64,000 nucleotides of DNA from Xanthomonas hortorum pv. pelargonii (GCF_024499015.1 NZ_CP098604.1:4898001-4962000); one strand, 5' to 3'; numbered from the stretch's first letter, positions 8,879 through 21,853 are shown. The notes: generated by a model not told the origin, from the letters alone. Translations and numbers: made by a program.

Positions 8879-11053
8879 ATGAAGTTTCCACTGCCATGGT
8901 TGAAGCAACGTCTGTCAGGACGGGCGGACACGGAACACGCGCAAAATCTGGTCCGTATCATCATCACCACCCTGTTTATTTCTTACCTGGGCTGGCGCTA
9001 CCAACATACGCACGGCGACACGCTGGTTGCCACTTGGTTGATCCTGGTGGGCGAACTGGTGGTGTCGCTTGGCCTGATGGTGGCGATCCTGCTGCGACCG
9101 CAGGTGTCCCACACGCGGCGCCTGATCGGCATGCTGCTGGATTACACCTGCACCGGTGCCATCATGGCGATCCAGGGCGAGCCTGCCTCACCGTTGTACG
9201 CAGTGTGCATGTGGGTGACCATCGGCAACGGTCTGCGCTACGGCAGCAACTATCTGCGCGCCGCTACGGCAATGGGCAGCCTGTGCTTCCTCAGCGCCAT
9301 CCTGATTTCACCCTATTGGAAAGCCAATCCATACCTGAGCTGGGGCTTGTTGCTGGGCCTGATCGCCGTGCCGCTGTACTTCGATTCGCTGTTGCGTGCG
9401 ATGACACGGGCGGTGCGCGAGGCGCGTCATGCCAATCAGGCCAAGAGCCGTTTTCTGGCAAATATGAGTCACGAATTCCGCACGCCGCTCAATGGGCTGT
9501 CGGGCATGACCGAAGTGCTGGCAACCACGCGCCTTGATGCTGAGCAGAAGGAGTGCGTCAACACCATCCAGGCGTCGGCACGCAGCCTGCTGTCGCTGGT
9601 CGAAGAAGTGTTGGACATTTCAGCGATCGAGGCCGGCAAGATTCGCATCGACCAGCGCGATTTTTCGCTGCGTGAGCTACTCGGCGCGATTGGACTGATC
9701 CTGCAGCCGCAGGCCAGGGCGCGAGGCTTGCACTACAGCACCCAGGTTGCTGCCGACGTTCCCGATTTGCTTAAGGGTGACACTGGCCATCTGCGGCAGG
9801 TACTGCTCAACATCGTGGGCAATGCCGTCAAATTCACCGAGCAAGGCCATGTGCTGCTGCGGATCACGCGAGTGTCCGCCGGCAGCGCACTGCGACTGCG
9901 GTTCGATGTGGAAGACACCGGCATCGGGGTGCCGCTGGATATGCGCTCGCGGCTGTTCGACGCGTTCGAGCAGGCCGACGTTGGCCTGTCGCGGCGTTAT
10001 GAGGGGACCGGGCTTGGCACCACCATCGCCAAGGGGTTGGTGGAGGCAATGGGCGGCAGCATCGGGTTCAAGGAGAACCAGCCCAGCGGTAGCGTGTTTT
10101 GGTTCGAACTGCCGATGGCGATCGGCGCACCTGTGCAGGCGGCACCCGCACAGGTGTCTGGCGGCGCACTCGTGGGAACGCAAGACGAACTGGAAGCCTC
10201 CAACGTCATCGCGTTCTCCAATCCGTTTCTGCGTCATCGCGCGCGCGTGCGCAGCATGCGCATGCTGGTGGCCGACGACCACGAAGCAAACCGCATGGTG
10301 TTGCAGCGGTTGCTGGAAAAGGCCGGGCACAAGGTGAGGTGCGTCAACGGCGCCGAGCAGGTACTGGACGCAATGGCTGAAAAAGATTTCGATGCGGTCA
10401 TCGTCGATCTGCATATGCCGGGCATGAGCGGTCTGGACATGCTCAAGCAATTACGGGTAATGCAGGCCAGCGGAATGCGTTACACCCCGGTTGTGGTATT
10501 GAGTGCCGATGTCACACCCGATGCGATTCGTACATGCGAACAAGCCGGCGCGCGTGCGTTCTTGGCCAAGCCGGTTGTTGCAGCGAAGTTGCTGGATACC
10601 TTGGCCGATCTGGCTGTCAGTACGCGGCCCTTGGTCACGCCGACAACAAGTGTGCAGATCCCGGACATGTTCGATGGTGTGCTCGATGCCAGTGTGCTGG
10701 ACGAGCTGGCTGCACTGGGTATGGGAGATGAGTTCGAACACCAGTTCGTGCGTCAGTGCCTGGAAGATGCGCAGAACTGCGTCGGTGCGATCGAGCGTGA
10801 TGGAACCCGTTCGGATTGGGAGCAGTTGCGTGAGAGCGCGCATGCATTGCGTGGCGTTGCCAGCAACCTGGGTCTGGCGCAGGTTGCCGGTAGCGGGGGC
10901 GAATTGATGCGCATGGCCGACTGGCAATTGCAGGCAGAGTGGCGGCAGCGGCTGTCTGCGTTGCGCGGCCAATTGCAGGCCGGAAAGGACGCACTCGACG
11001 CACGCGTGAAGCGCGCCAAGGACGAAGAGTGCTCCCCCCGTAATAGCGAATAG
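8879..11053 (+). CDS. rpfC: RpfC, hybrid sensor kinase for DSF
   Basis: A 724-residue protein. Five hydrophobic segments (about 22-175) are followed by a HisKA domain with H198 ('NMSHEFRTPLNG'), a HATPase domain (about 305-420), a receiver ('AVIVDLHMPGMSG', Asp near 512) and a C-terminal HPt domain ('ESAHALRGVASNLG', His near 657). DSF binding triggers a four-step phosphorelay to RpfG; unphosphorylated receiver is known to hold RpfF inactive. The ATG at 8879 starts seven bases after rpfH ends. It converges on rpfF with only 13 bp between the two stop codons. Confidence 0.97.
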   Translation: MKFPLPWLKQRLSGRADTEHAQNLVRIIITTLFISYLGWRYQHTHGDTLVATWLILVGELVVSLGLMVAILLRPQVSHTRRLIGMLLDYTCTGAIMAIQGEPASPLYAVCMWVTIGNGLRYGSNYLRAATAMGSLCFLSAILISPYWKANPYLSWGLLLGLIAVPLYFDSLLRAMTRAVREARHANQAKSRFLANMSHEFRTPLNGLSGMTEVLATTRLDAEQKECVNTIQASARSLLSLVEEVLDISAIEAGKIRIDQRDFSLRELLGAIGLILQPQARARGLHYSTQVAADVPDLLKGDTGHLRQVLLNIVGNAVKFTEQGHVLLRITRVSAGSALRLRFDVEDTGIGVPLDMRSRLFDAFEQADVGLSRRYEGTGLGTTIAKGLVEAMGGSIGFKENQPSGSVFWFELPMAIGAPVQAAPAQVSGGALVGTQDELEASNVIAFSNPFLRHRARVRSMRMLVADDHEANRMVLQRLLEKAGHKVRCVNGAEQVLDAMAEKDFDAVIVDLHMPGMSGLDMLKQLRVMQASGMRYTPVVVLSADVTPDAIRTCEQAGARAFLAKPVVAAKLLDTLADLAVSTRPLVTPTTSVQIPDMFDGVLDASVLDELAALGMGDEFEHQFVRQCLEDAQNCVGAIERDGTRSDWEQLRESAHALRGVASNLGLAQVAGSGGELMRMADWQLQAEWRQRLSALRGQLQAGKDALDARVKRAKDEECSPRNSE

Positions 11054-11066
11054 GGCGGCCGGCGCA

Positions 11067-11936
11067 TCAGCCGGCATCGAGTCCCGAGCGGCGCGACTGC
11101 GCTCGTACCAGCCGGTCCATCGTGCGCAGCGATTTTTCGCCCAACTGCATCGCTGTATCTACCCAGATCTCGGTGATGCGCATCATCTCTTCCAGCGGTA
11201 CGGCGGTGGTCATTTCGCGTACCTGCTGCATCGCTGCCCATGCGTGCGGCGTACGCTTGCTCTCACGGATCACCTGTTCCACTGCAGCCACACCCTGGCC
11301 GCGTGGGACCACGCGATCAATCAGCCCCATGGCGAGCAGTTCTTCAGCCGAGTACAGATTGCCATTGAGCATGATCCGCTGCGCCAATTGCGGGCTGACG
11401 CGCTGGCACATGAAAGAGTAGGCACCCATGCCCGGGAACAGATCGAACAGGACTTCGGGTAGCCCCATCATCACGCCTTCCTCGGCAATGATGGTATGGC
11501 AGCTCAATGCCGCCTCGAAACCGCCGCCCAGCGCATTGCCCTGGACCAGAGCGATGCTGTGCGCACGTGCGCCGAGGCCAACGTGAAACGCGTTCACTCC
11601 GCGCACGCAGCGCTGCGCGTAGTCGAGCAAGCGGGCGCGATCGCCTTCGCGAATCAACTGGCAGAACAGCGCCAGATCACCGCCAAGGTTGAAAACGTCG
11701 CTGTCCGATGCCAACACCACATGTGGGGACGTCGCACCGGCATGGAGAAGGCGCTGGCCGAGGTCGACCTGGTAGCGGGTGATGTCGTCGACCAGGCGCG
11801 AAGAGAAGCAGGCGCGACCTGGATTTATGTCCAGATCGGCATGCATGTGAATCCAGTAGACGTCGCGTTGCAGTTCTTCGATGACGCGTAGGGTGGAACC
11901 GATCGTGGTGCGAACAAAAGGTTGAACTGCAGACAT
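11067..11936 (-). CDS. rpfF: RpfF, DSF (cis-2-unsaturated fatty acid) synthase
   Basis: A 289-residue enoyl-CoA hydratase/crotonase-fold enzyme that makes DSF from acyl-ACP by dehydration and thioester cleavage. The catalytic glutamates are present at E141 ('GGGFEAALS') and E161 ('GLPEVLFDLFPGMGAY'), and the crotonase oxyanion-hole region 'VQGNALGGG' is intact. Length equals that of characterised Xanthomonas RpfF. GGAGAACC before the ATG gives a good ribosome site. The terminator-like hairpin upstream of it suggests rpfF also has its own promoter besides read-through from rpfB. Confidence 0.97.
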   Translation of the reverse strand: MSAVQPFVRTTIGSTLRVIEELQRDVYWIHMHADLDINPGRACFSSRLVDDITRYQVDLGQRLLHAGATSPHVVLASDSDVFNLGGDLALFCQLIREGDRARLLDYAQRCVRGVNAFHVGLGARAHSIALVQGNALGGGFEAALSCHTIIAEEGVMMGLPEVLFDLFPGMGAYSFMCQRVSPQLAQRIMLNGNLYSAEELLAMGLIDRVVPRGQGVAAVEQVIRESKRTPHAWAAMQQVREMTTAVPLEEMMRITEIWVDTAMQLGEKSLRTMDRLVRAQSRRSGLDAG

Positions 11937-12030
11937 GGTGGTTCTCCGTGAAGACCGTCCGGCCGGCCGCCTTACGGACGGAGAGTGAGAGGAACGAGGA
12001 GCGTGCGCCGACCGCTGATTCTATGCGTGC

Positions 12031-12070
12031 AAAAGCAAGCGCCCGCAAGGCCTTGCGGCATTGCGGGCGC
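12031..12070 (-). terminator. hairpin between rpfB and rpfF
   Basis: On the minus strand GCGCCCGCAA pairs with TTGCGGGCGC around a 12-nt loop, followed by a T-rich run (TTGCTTTTGC). It lies 45 bp after the rpfB stop and about 95 bp before the rpfF start, so it could attenuate rpfB-to-rpfF read-through. Confidence 0.6.
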
Positions 12071-12114
12071 GAGATGATGGCTGAACGGCCTCGATCCTGC
12101 GATGGCAGGTAGGA

Positions 12115-13797
12115 TTACCCCTTCGGCGCATCCCGCAATTCGCGACGCAGGATCTTGCCGACGTTGGTTTTCGGCAGTTCCTTGCGGAATTCGATCACGC
12201 GCGGCTGCTTGTAGCCGGTCAGGTTGGCGCGGCAATGCGCCTTCACGGCGTCGGCAGTCAGGGCAGGGTCCTTCTTCACGATGACGGCCTTGACGATCTC
12301 GCCGGACTTTTCGTCCGGCACGCCCACGGCCGCCACTTCCAGCACGCCTGGCATCTCGGCGATCACGTCTTCGATCTCGTTCGGGTAGACGTTGAAGCCG
12401 GAGACCAGAATCATGTCCTTCTTGCGATCGACGATGTAGACGAAGCCTTGCTCGTCCATGCGGGCGATATCGCCGGTGTGCAGCCAGCCCTCGGCGTCCA
12501 TGACCTTGGCGGTTTCTTCAGGCTTCTTCCAATAGCCCTTCATCACCTGCGGGCCCTTGATGCACAGCTCGCCGATTTCGCCCTGCGGCAGCACTGCGCC
12601 TGCGTCGTCCTTGATGCAGGCATCGGTGGACGGAATCGGCAGGCCGATCGAGCCGTTGTAGTCCTTCAGATCCATCGGGTTGATGCAGGCGGCCGGCGAG
12701 GTCTCGGTCAGGCCGTAGGCCTCGACCAGGGTCAGGCCGGTGACCTTCTTCCAGCGTTCGGCGACTGAGCGTTGCACCGCCATGCCGCCGCCCAGGGTCA
12801 TCTTGAGCGAAGAGAAATCGACCTGATCGAACCCCGGCGTATTGAGCAAGCCATTGAACAGCGTGTTGACGCCGGTGAAGGCAGTGAAGCGGGTCTTCTT
12901 CAATTCCTTGACGAAGCCGGGCATGTCGCGCGGATTGCTGATCAGGTGATTGCAGCCGCCGATCTTCATGAAGACCAGGCCGTTCGCGGTCAGTGCGAAG
13001 ATGTGATACAGCGGCAGCGCGGTGATCACCACCTCGGCGCCTTCTTCCAGCTTGCCGGTGCCGGCAAGCCACTGGTGGGCCTGCTGCATGTTGGCGACCA
13101 GATTGCGGTGGGTGAGCATCGCGCCCTTGGCCACGCCGGTGGTGCCGCCGGTGTATTGCAGGAACGCGATGTCGTCGGGCTCGATCTGCAGCGTCGGAAC
13201 TGTGTGCTTGCGGCCCAGCGCGAGCGCGTCACGGAAACGGATCGCGCCCTTGAGGCGGTACTCCGGCACCAGCTTCTTGACGTACTTGACGACGAAGTTG
13301 ACCACCGCCGCTTTCGGGAAGCCGAGCATGTCGCCCAGGCCGGTGGTGATCACCTGCTTGACCGGGGTGTCGGCGATGACCTGCTGCACAGTGGTACCGA
13401 AGTTGTCGATGACCACCAGTACGCTGGCGCCGGAGTCGATCAGCTGATGCTTGAGCTCGCGCGGGGTGTACAGCGGGTTGACGTTGACCACGGTCAGACC
13501 GGCACGCAGGATGCCGAACGTGGCGACCGGGTACTGCAGGCAGTTGGGCATCATCAGGGCGACGCGGTCGCCTTTCTTCAACTGCAATTCGCCAAGCAGA
13601 TAGGCGGCGAATTGCTCCACCAACTGATCGGCTTCGCGGTAGGTGATGGTCTTGCCGAAGCTGTGATACGCGGGGCGATCGGCGAAGCGCGCGACCGAAG
13701 TGGCGAACACCTCCGCAACGGTGCGGAACTGCTCAAGATCGATCTCGGCAGCGACGCCGGCCGGATAACTCTGTAACCAAGGACGTGCCTGATTCAT
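12115..13797 (-). CDS. rpfB: RpfB, long-chain fatty acyl-CoA ligase
   Basis: A 560-residue ANL-superfamily enzyme. The AMP-binding motif '[18 protein letters not shown]', the '[13 protein letters not shown]' motif and the '[16 protein letters not shown]' and '[20 protein letters not shown]' motifs are intact, as is the C-terminal catalytic Lys region '[14 protein letters not shown]'. It activates free fatty acids to acyl-CoA; in Xanthomonas RpfB is linked to turnover of DSF and to fatty-acid recycling. An upstream in-frame Met exists, but the ATG at 13797 has a strong GGAGGGGGG before it and gives the known length. It is divergent from the lipoprotein gene. Confidence 0.96.
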   Translation of the reverse strand: MNQARPWLQSYPAGVAAEIDLEQFRTVAEVFATSVARFADRPAYHSFGKTITYREADQLVEQFAAYLLGELQLKKGDRVALMMPNCLQYPVATFGILRAGLTVVNVNPLYTPRELKHQLIDSGASVLVVIDNFGTTVQQVIADTPVKQVITTGLGDMLGFPKAAVVNFVVKYVKKLVPEYRLKGAIRFRDALALGRKHTVPTLQIEPDDIAFLQYTGGTTGVAKGAMLTHRNLVANMQQAHQWLAGTGKLEEGAEVVITALPLYHIFALTANGLVFMKIGGCNHLISNPRDMPGFVKELKKTRFTAFTGVNTLFNGLLNTPGFDQVDFSSLKMTLGGGMAVQRSVAERWKKVTGLTLVEAYGLTETSPAACINPMDLKDYNGSIGLPIPSTDACIKDDAGAVLPQGEIGELCIKGPQVMKGYWKKPEETAKVMDAEGWLHTGDIARMDEQGFVYIVDRKKDMILVSGFNVYPNEIEDVIAEMPGVLEVAAVGVPDEKSGEIVKAVIVKKDPALTADAVKAHCRANLTGYKQPRVIEFRKELPKTNVGKILRRELRDAPKG

Positions 13798-13894
13798 CTG
13801 CCCCCCTCCAGGGTGTTCGGTGCGTGACGCGGTGTGTTCCACGGCACGACTGCAAGTGGCAGCATACCGTCATGCATGTAAAAGGCGAAGTGTG

Positions 13895-14344
13895 ATGCAG
13901 GGCAGCATTCAACTGCGATGGCGATATTGGCTCGCCGTGCTGTGCATGCTTGCGCTGATTGGTTGCGCGCGGCCTGCGCCGGAACAACGCTTGCGCGCGA
14001 CGCTGGAGCAACTGCATCAGGCGATCGAAGCACGCGATATCGGCGATGCGATGGCGCCGGTGGCCGAGGATTTTATCGGCGAACAAGGATTGGACGTAGC
14101 CGGTCTGCGGCGATTGATGCAGCTGCAGATGCTGGGCAATCAAAAGATCGGCGTGACCTTGGGGCCGGTGGATGTGCAGCTGCGCGGTGACACCGCAAGC
14201 GTGCGTTTCACTGCGTTGCTGACCGGTGGCAGCGGGCGCTGGCTACCCGAGCAGGCGCAGACGTATCAGGTGACCACCGGCTGGCGATTGCAGGGCGGCG
14301 ACTGGCAGCTGTATCACGCGCAGTGGGAACCGACCGGGCATTGA
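13895..14344 (+). CDS. small lipoprotein with NTF2-like fold
   Basis: A 149-residue protein with a short charged start, hydrophobic segment and lipobox 'LIGC' (about residues 25-28), so it should be lipid-anchored. The mature part ('ATLEQLHQAIEARDIGDAMAPVAEDFIGE' then beta-rich 'VRFTALLTGG...WRLQGGDWQLYHAQW') has the layout of NTF2/SnoaL-like domains. No function can be assigned. AAAGGCGAAG before the ATG supports the start. It lies between rpfB and acnA, ends at a bidirectional terminator, and is divergent from rpfB. Confidence 0.75.
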   Translation: MQGSIQLRWRYWLAVLCMLALIGCARPAPEQRLRATLEQLHQAIEARDIGDAMAPVAEDFIGEQGLDVAGLRRLMQLQMLGNQKIGVTLGPVDVQLRGDTASVRFTALLTGGSGRWLPEQAQTYQVTTGWRLQGGDWQLYHAQWEPTGH

Positions 14345-14356
14345 GCGCGTGCCTGA

Positions 14357-14390
14357 AACGACACTCCCGCCAAGCGGCGGGAGTGTCGTT
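14357..14390. terminator. bidirectional terminator between lipoprotein gene and acnA
   Basis: A perfect 15-bp stem, AACGACACTCCCGCC paired with GGCGGGAGTGTCGTT, around AAGC. It lies between two convergent genes, 13 bp after the lipoprotein stop. Confidence 0.8.
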
Positions 14391-14419
14391 GAACGTGTAA
14401 AGCGCAATGCGCTGTGCGA

Positions 14420-17188
<2,769 letters not shown>

Positions 17189-17339
17189 GCATCACTCCTA
17201 TGGCAGCAGGCTGTAGGTTTCTTCTGAACAGTGTGACTAATTCAGTGTGTACGTTCGGTTGCAAGACTGGGTATGTGGCCTTGAGTACGACAAGTCAAGT
17301 ATGTAGAATCGCTGCATACTTTATGCCGGGGCCACCTTC

Positions 17340-17588
17340 ATGGAAGCCACAGTTGCCGAACGCGGGCAGATCACGCTGCCCAAAGCCGTACGCGATGCCC
17401 TGGGCCTGACCAAGGGCACCACGCTGAAGATCGAGCTCGACGGCGGCCGCATCATCCTGCGCAAGGACGTCAGCGAGGCGCTGCGCAAGGTGCGTGGCAA
17501 GTTCAAGCTGGTCGACGGCCTGACCAACACCGACGAAGCCATGCGCGCCATCCGTGGCCGCGCGCCCGGGGATCCGTTCGACCCATGA
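17340..17588 (+). CDS. AbrB/MazE-type antitoxin (VapB-like)
   Basis: An 82-residue protein with an N-terminal SpoVT/AbrB swapped-hairpin DNA-binding motif ('ATVAERGQITLPKAVRDALGLTKGTTLKIEL'), typical of antitoxins that repress their own operon. The C-terminal tail ('KFKLVDGLTNTDEAMRAIRG') is the likely toxin-wrapping segment. Its stop overlaps the start of the PIN-domain gene by four bases (ATGA), the usual antitoxin-toxin arrangement. The promoter must lie in the 151 bp shared with divergent acnA. Confidence 0.88.
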   Translation: MEATVAERGQITLPKAVRDALGLTKGTTLKIELDGGRIILRKDVSEALRKVRGKFKLVDGLTNTDEAMRAIRGRAPGDPFDP

Positions 17589-17995
17589 TCGCCCTGGATT
17601 CCTCGGTACTGCTGGACATCCTGATCGGCGATGCGGTTTACGGCGAGGTGTCGGAGATCTGCATCGGCGATGCGCTGGCGCGCGACGAGGTGGTGGTCTG
17701 CGATGCAGTGGTGGCCGAGGTGCTGGCCATGCTCGATACCCAGGTCGACCTGATGGAAACGCTGGCCTCGATCGGGGTGCGTTACGAAGCCACCCAGGAA
17801 GCGGCAGCGGTACGCGCCGGTCATATGAACAAGCGCTTCCGCGCACGCGGCGGCAAGCGCGAGCGGGTGGTGGCCGATTTTCTGATCGGCGCCCACGCGA
17901 TGCTCCAGTGCGATGGGCTGATCACCCGCGACGAGGGCTTTTTCCGCGACTACTTCAAGGGTTTGAAGATCGTTGTTCCCAAACCCGCAAGCTGA
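17585..17995 (+). CDS. PIN-domain ribonuclease toxin (VapC-like)
   Basis: A 136-residue PIN-domain protein. The acidic metal-binding residues are in place: D4 ('IALDSSVLLD'), Glu in 'VVAEVLAML', Asp in 'VVADFLIGAHAM', and Asp in 'DGLITRDEGFFRDYF'. VapC toxins cleave tRNA or rRNA and are neutralised by the cognate VapB. The gene overlaps the antitoxin by four bases and ends 75 bp before acnB. The module sits between two housekeeping aconitase genes, which suggests insertion there or ancient co-option; base composition does not stand out. Confidence 0.88.
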   Translation: MIALDSSVLLDILIGDAVYGEVSEICIGDALARDEVVVCDAVVAEVLAMLDTQVDLMETLASIGVRYEATQEAAAVRAGHMNKRFRARGGKRERVVADFLIGAHAMLQCDGLITRDEGFFRDYFKGLKIVVPKPAS

Positions 17996-18070
17996 TCCGC
18001 ACGCATCCACGTTTCGCGATTACACATTCACGTTTTACACATTCACTCGTTGTCTTTTCGGAGAATCCGC

Positions 18071-20662
18071 ATGTTGGAAGCCTATCGCCACCACGTTGCA
18101 GAGCGCGCCGCGCTCGGTATCCCGCCGCTGCCGCTGACCGCGCAGCAGACCGCCGAGGTCATCGAGCTGCTCAAGGCCCCGCCTGCGGGTGAAGCGGAGT
18201 TCCTGGTCGAGCTGCTCAGCCAGCGCGTGCCGGCCGGCGTCGACGACGCCGCCAAGGTCAAGGCCTCGTACCTGGCCGCGCTGGCGTTCGGCACCGAAAC
18301 CACCGCGCTGATCAACCCCACGCGTGCCACCGAGCTGCTCGGCACCATGCTGGGCGGCTACAACATCCAGCCGCTGATCGACCTGCTCGACAACGCCGAG
18401 CTGGGCGCCACCGCCGCCGAAGCGCTCAAGCACACCTTGCTGGTGTTCGATGCGTTCCACGACGTGCAGGAAAAGGCCGAGGCCGGCAATGCGCACGCCA
18501 AGGCCGTGCTGCAGAGCTGGGCCGAGGGCGAGTGGTTCACCAGCAAGCCGGAAGTGCCGCAGAGCCTGACCGTCACCGTGTTCAAGGTGCCGGGCGAGAC
18601 CAACACCGACGACCTGTCGCCGGCTCCGGATGCGACCACGCGCCCGGACATCCCGCTGCACGCGCTGGCAATGCTCAAGAACGCGCGCGACGGCGCGGCC
18701 TTTGTGCCGGAAGAAGACGGCAAGCGCGGCCCGATCCAGGCCATTGCCGATCTCAAGGACAAGGGCCATCTGGTCGCCTATGTGGGCGATGTGGTCGGTA
18801 CCGGTTCTTCGCGCAAGTCGGCGACCAACTCGGTGCTGTGGTGGACCGGCGAAGACATTCCGTTCATTCCGAACAAGCGCTTCGGTGGCGTGTGCCTGGG
18901 CGCGAAGATCGCGCCGATCTTCTACAACACCATGGAAGACGCCGGCGCATTGCCGATCGAGCTGGACGTGTCGCAGATGGAGCACGGCGATGTGGTCGAG
19001 CTGCGTCCGTACGACGGCAAGGCGCTGAAGAACGGCCAGGTGATCGCCGAGTTCGCGATGAAGTCGGACGTGCTGTTCGACGAAGTGCGCGCCGGTGGCC
19101 GCATTCCGCTGATCGTGGGCCGCGGCCTCACCGCCAAGGCACGCGAATTCCTGGGCCTGCCGGCGTCGGACTTGTTCCGTCTGCCGATGGTGCCGCCGGA
19201 TACCGGCAAGGGCTTCTCGCTGGCGCAGAAGATGGTCGGCCGCGCCTGTGGCTTGCCGGAAGGCGAGGGCATGCGCCCGGGCACCTATTGCGAACCGAAG
19301 ATGACCTCGGTGGGCTCGCAGGACACCACCGGCCCGATGACCCGCGACGAGCTGAAGGACCTGGCCTGCCTGGGCTTCTCGGCCGACCTGGTGATGCAGT
19401 CGTTCTGCCACACCGCCGCTTATCCGAAGCCGGTCGACGTCAAGACCCACCACACCTTGCCGGAGTTCATCTCCACCCGTGGCGGCGTTTCGCTGCGTCC
19501 GGGCGATGGCGTGATCCACAGCTGGCTCAATCGCATGCTGCTGCCCGACACCGTCGGCACCGGCGGCGACTCGCACACCCGTTTCCCGATCGGTATTTCG
19601 TTCCCGGCCGGTTCCGGTCTGGTGGCCTTTGCCGCCGCCACCGGCGTGATGCCGCTGGACATGCCCGAGAGCGTGCTGGTGCGTTTCAAGGGTGAGATGC
19701 AGCCGGGCGTGACCCTGCGTGACCTGGTCAACGCGATCCCGCTGTACGCGATCAAGGACGGTCTGCTGACCGTGGCCAAGCAGGGCAAGAAGAACATCTT
19801 CTCCGGCCGCATCCTGGAGATCGAAGGCTTGCCGAATCTGAAAGTGGAACAGGCGTTCGAGCTGTCCGACGCCTCGGCCGAACGTTCGGCGGCCGGTTGC
19901 ACCGTGCACCTGGACAAGGCGCCGATCATCGAATACCTGACCAGCAACATCACCCTGCTGCGCTGGATGATTGCCGAAGGCTACGCGGATGCGCGCACGC
20001 TGGGCCGTCGCATCAAGAAGATGGAAGAATGGCTGGCCGACCCGCAGCTGCTGCAGCCCGATGCCGACGCCGAATATGCCGCCGTCATCGAGATCGACCT
20101 GGCCGACATCCACGAGCCGATCGTGGCATGCCCGAACGACCCGGACGACGTCAAGACGCTGTCCGAAGTTGCCGGTGCGGCGATCGACGAAGTTTTCATC
20201 GGTTCGTGCATGACCAACATCGGTCACTTCCGTGCGGCGGCCAAGTTGCTGGAAGGCAAGCGCGATATCCCGACCCGTTTGTGGGTTGCGCCGCCAACCA
20301 AGATGGACGCCTCCGAGCTGACCAAGGAAGGCCATTACGGGACCTTCGGTGCAGCCGGCGCACGCATGGAAATGCCGGGCTGCTCGTTGTGCATGGGCAA
20401 CCAGGCGCAGGCACGCGAGGGCGCCACGGTGTTCTCCACCTCCACGCGTAACTTCCCGAATCGCCTTGGTCGCAACACCAACGTGTATCTGGGTTCGGCA
20501 GAGTTGGCCGCGATCTGCTCGCGTCTGGGTCGCATCCCGACCAAGGATGAGTACATGGCCGATGTGGGCGTGATCAAGACCAGTGGCGACCAGATCTACC
20601 GCTACATGAACTTCGATCAGATCCAGGAATATCAGGATGTGGCCGATACCGTCGCTGCCTGA
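18071..20662 (+). CDS. acnB: bifunctional aconitate hydratase 2 / 2-methylisocitrate dehydratase
   Basis: An 863-residue AcnB-type aconitase; the sequence follows E. coli AcnB from '[17 protein letters not shown]' to the end. HEAT-like N-terminus, swivel domain ('[20 protein letters not shown]') and catalytic domains are complete, with cluster cysteines in '[11 protein letters not shown]' and '[10 protein letters not shown]'. It acts in the citric acid cycle and can act on 2-methyl-cis-aconitate. An in-frame ATG seven codons upstream is rejected: GGAG lies nine bases before 18071 and the family starts there. It is a candidate for the gene called rpfA. Confidence 0.97.
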   Translation: MLEAYRHHVAERAALGIPPLPLTAQQTAEVIELLKAPPAGEAEFLVELLSQRVPAGVDDAAKVKASYLAALAFGTETTALINPTRATELLGTMLGGYNIQPLIDLLDNAELGATAAEALKHTLLVFDAFHDVQEKAEAGNAHAKAVLQSWAEGEWFTSKPEVPQSLTVTVFKVPGETNTDDLSPAPDATTRPDIPLHALAMLKNARDGAAFVPEEDGKRGPIQAIADLKDKGHLVAYVGDVVGTGSSRKSATNSVLWWTGEDIPFIPNKRFGGVCLGAKIAPIFYNTMEDAGALPIELDVSQMEHGDVVELRPYDGKALKNGQVIAEFAMKSDVLFDEVRAGGRIPLIVGRGLTAKAREFLGLPASDLFRLPMVPPDTGKGFSLAQKMVGRACGLPEGEGMRPGTYCEPKMTSVGSQDTTGPMTRDELKDLACLGFSADLVMQSFCHTAAYPKPVDVKTHHTLPEFISTRGGVSLRPGDGVIHSWLNRMLLPDTVGTGGDSHTRFPIGISFPAGSGLVAFAAATGVMPLDMPESVLVRFKGEMQPGVTLRDLVNAIPLYAIKDGLLTVAKQGKKNIFSGRILEIEGLPNLKVEQAFELSDASAERSAAGCTVHLDKAPIIEYLTSNITLLRWMIAEGYADARTLGRRIKKMEEWLADPQLLQPDADAEYAAVIEIDLADIHEPIVACPNDPDDVKTLSEVAGAAIDEVFIGSCMTNIGHFRAAAKLLEGKRDIPTRLWVAPPTKMDASELTKEGHYGTFGAAGARMEMPGCSLCMGNQAQAREGATVFSTSTRNFPNRLGRNTNVYLGSAELAAICSRLGRIPTKDEYMADVGVIKTSGDQIYRYMNFDQIQEYQDVADTVAA

Positions 20663-20686
20663 TCCAGCTGCTTGATCTCGTGTTCG

Positions 20687-20715
20687 AAAACGCTCGGCAA
20701 TGCCGGGCGTTTTTC
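20687..20715 (+). terminator. rho-independent terminator of acnB
   Basis: AAAACGCtCGGC pairs with GCCGgGCGTTTT around AAT, followed by a T-run (GTTTTTCG). It lies 24 bp after the acnB stop. Confidence 0.9.
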
Positions 20716-20858
20716 GTTATTCGGGTGGTCACTTCGCTTTGCCTGCACGATGCCGGAAGTTAAAGCCAATAGCAGTTAACTCGCCTGTCGCGTTGCAACA
20801 AAAATCTGAAGTGCAGGGGACTAGAGTGGCGCCGCTCCCATGGCTCTCATGATTTCCA

Positions 20859-21706
20859 ATGCCTATTTGCACGATCGCTGGTCAAACGCTGCACTACGCG
20901 CAACACGGTCAAGGTTTTCCGGTTCTGCTGGGCCACAGTTATCTCTGGGACGCAGCCATGTGGGAGCCGCAGATTCACGCACTCTCGCAGCACTATCGGG
21001 TCATCGTTCCCGAGCTGTGGGGACATGGACGATCGGCGGCGCTGCCGGCTGGCACGCAGACGGTTGGCGACCTTGCCGAGCAGATGCTGCTATTGCTGGA
21101 TGCTCTGGAACTGCCGCAATGCGCAGTAGTTGGTTTGTCGGTCGGTGGCATGTGGGGTGCAGAGCTTGCGTTGCTTGCGCCGGAGCGTGTGCGCAGCCTG
21201 GTGCTGATGGATACGTTTCTGGGCGCCGAACCGCAGGCGACTCAGATGCGCTATTTCGGCTTGCTGGATGCGATCGAGGCGGCGGGGAGATCACGCCTGC
21301 GTTGATCGAGGCGATCGTGCCGATCTTTTTCCGTCCCGGTATCGATCTGAGCTCTGCGTTGCCGGCTGCGTTTGCACAACGATTGGCGGCGATGTCGGCC
21401 GAGCAGCTGCGCGCATCGGTGGTGCCGCTGGGCAGGTTGATCTTCGGGCGTGCCGATCGGTTGGAGGCGTTGTCGGCACTAAATCCGGCAAACACGTTCT
21501 TGCTGGGCGGCGAATACGATATTCCGCGCCCGCCGGAAGAGCTATGGCTGATGGCCGAAGTGATCGGCTGCGATTACGAGTTGGTGCCCGATGCCGGACA
21601 TATCGCGTCGCTGGAAAATCCTGCCTTCGTCACTGCGCAGTTGTTGGGGTGGTTGAAGCGGACAGTGGGGCAAGGTGTTGGCATGGTTGCTGAGAGCTAC
21701 GCTTGA
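20859..21706 (+). pseudogene. alpha/beta hydrolase broken by a single-base frameshift
   Basis: Frame one runs 20859..21305 and ends early; its natural continuation 'EITPALIEAIVPIFFRPG' is in the next frame and runs to 21706. Adding one G to the GGGG at 21284-21287 restores a 282-residue alpha/beta hydrolase with nucleophile elbow 'GLSVGGMWG', acid 'GGEYDIPRPP' and base 'PDAGHIASLENP'. The fold resembles 3-oxoadipate enol-lactonase and similar hydrolases; the substrate is unknown. A homopolymer deletion could be a sequencing error or a real recent mutation. Confidence 0.8.
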
Positions 21707-21750
21707 GGCAGCGCTCGGAAGGATGGTCCCAAGCGACGTAGGTCGGGCGC

Positions 21751-21853
21751 GCGGTGTCCCCACCGCTTGCGGGACACGCCGTGAATCCGTGCGTGGAGGC
21801 TCGGTGGCGGCATCCATGCCGCCACACGGTCCCGCAATCGGTGAGGACACCGC
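21751..21853 (-). repeat. 103-bp palindromic repeat, family B, copy 1
   Basis: Outer arm GCGGTGTCC..CCACCG..TTGCGGGAC pairs with GTCCCGCAA..CGGTG..GGACACCGC. The inner hairpin is GTGGCGGCAT / ATGCCGCCAC. It shares architecture with family A but has different outer arms. Confidence 0.8.

Noticed and set aside
12772..13776. A 334-codon plus-strand frame inside rpfB
   Set aside because: It lies fully within the conserved acyl-CoA ligase gene on the other strand and shows no domain.
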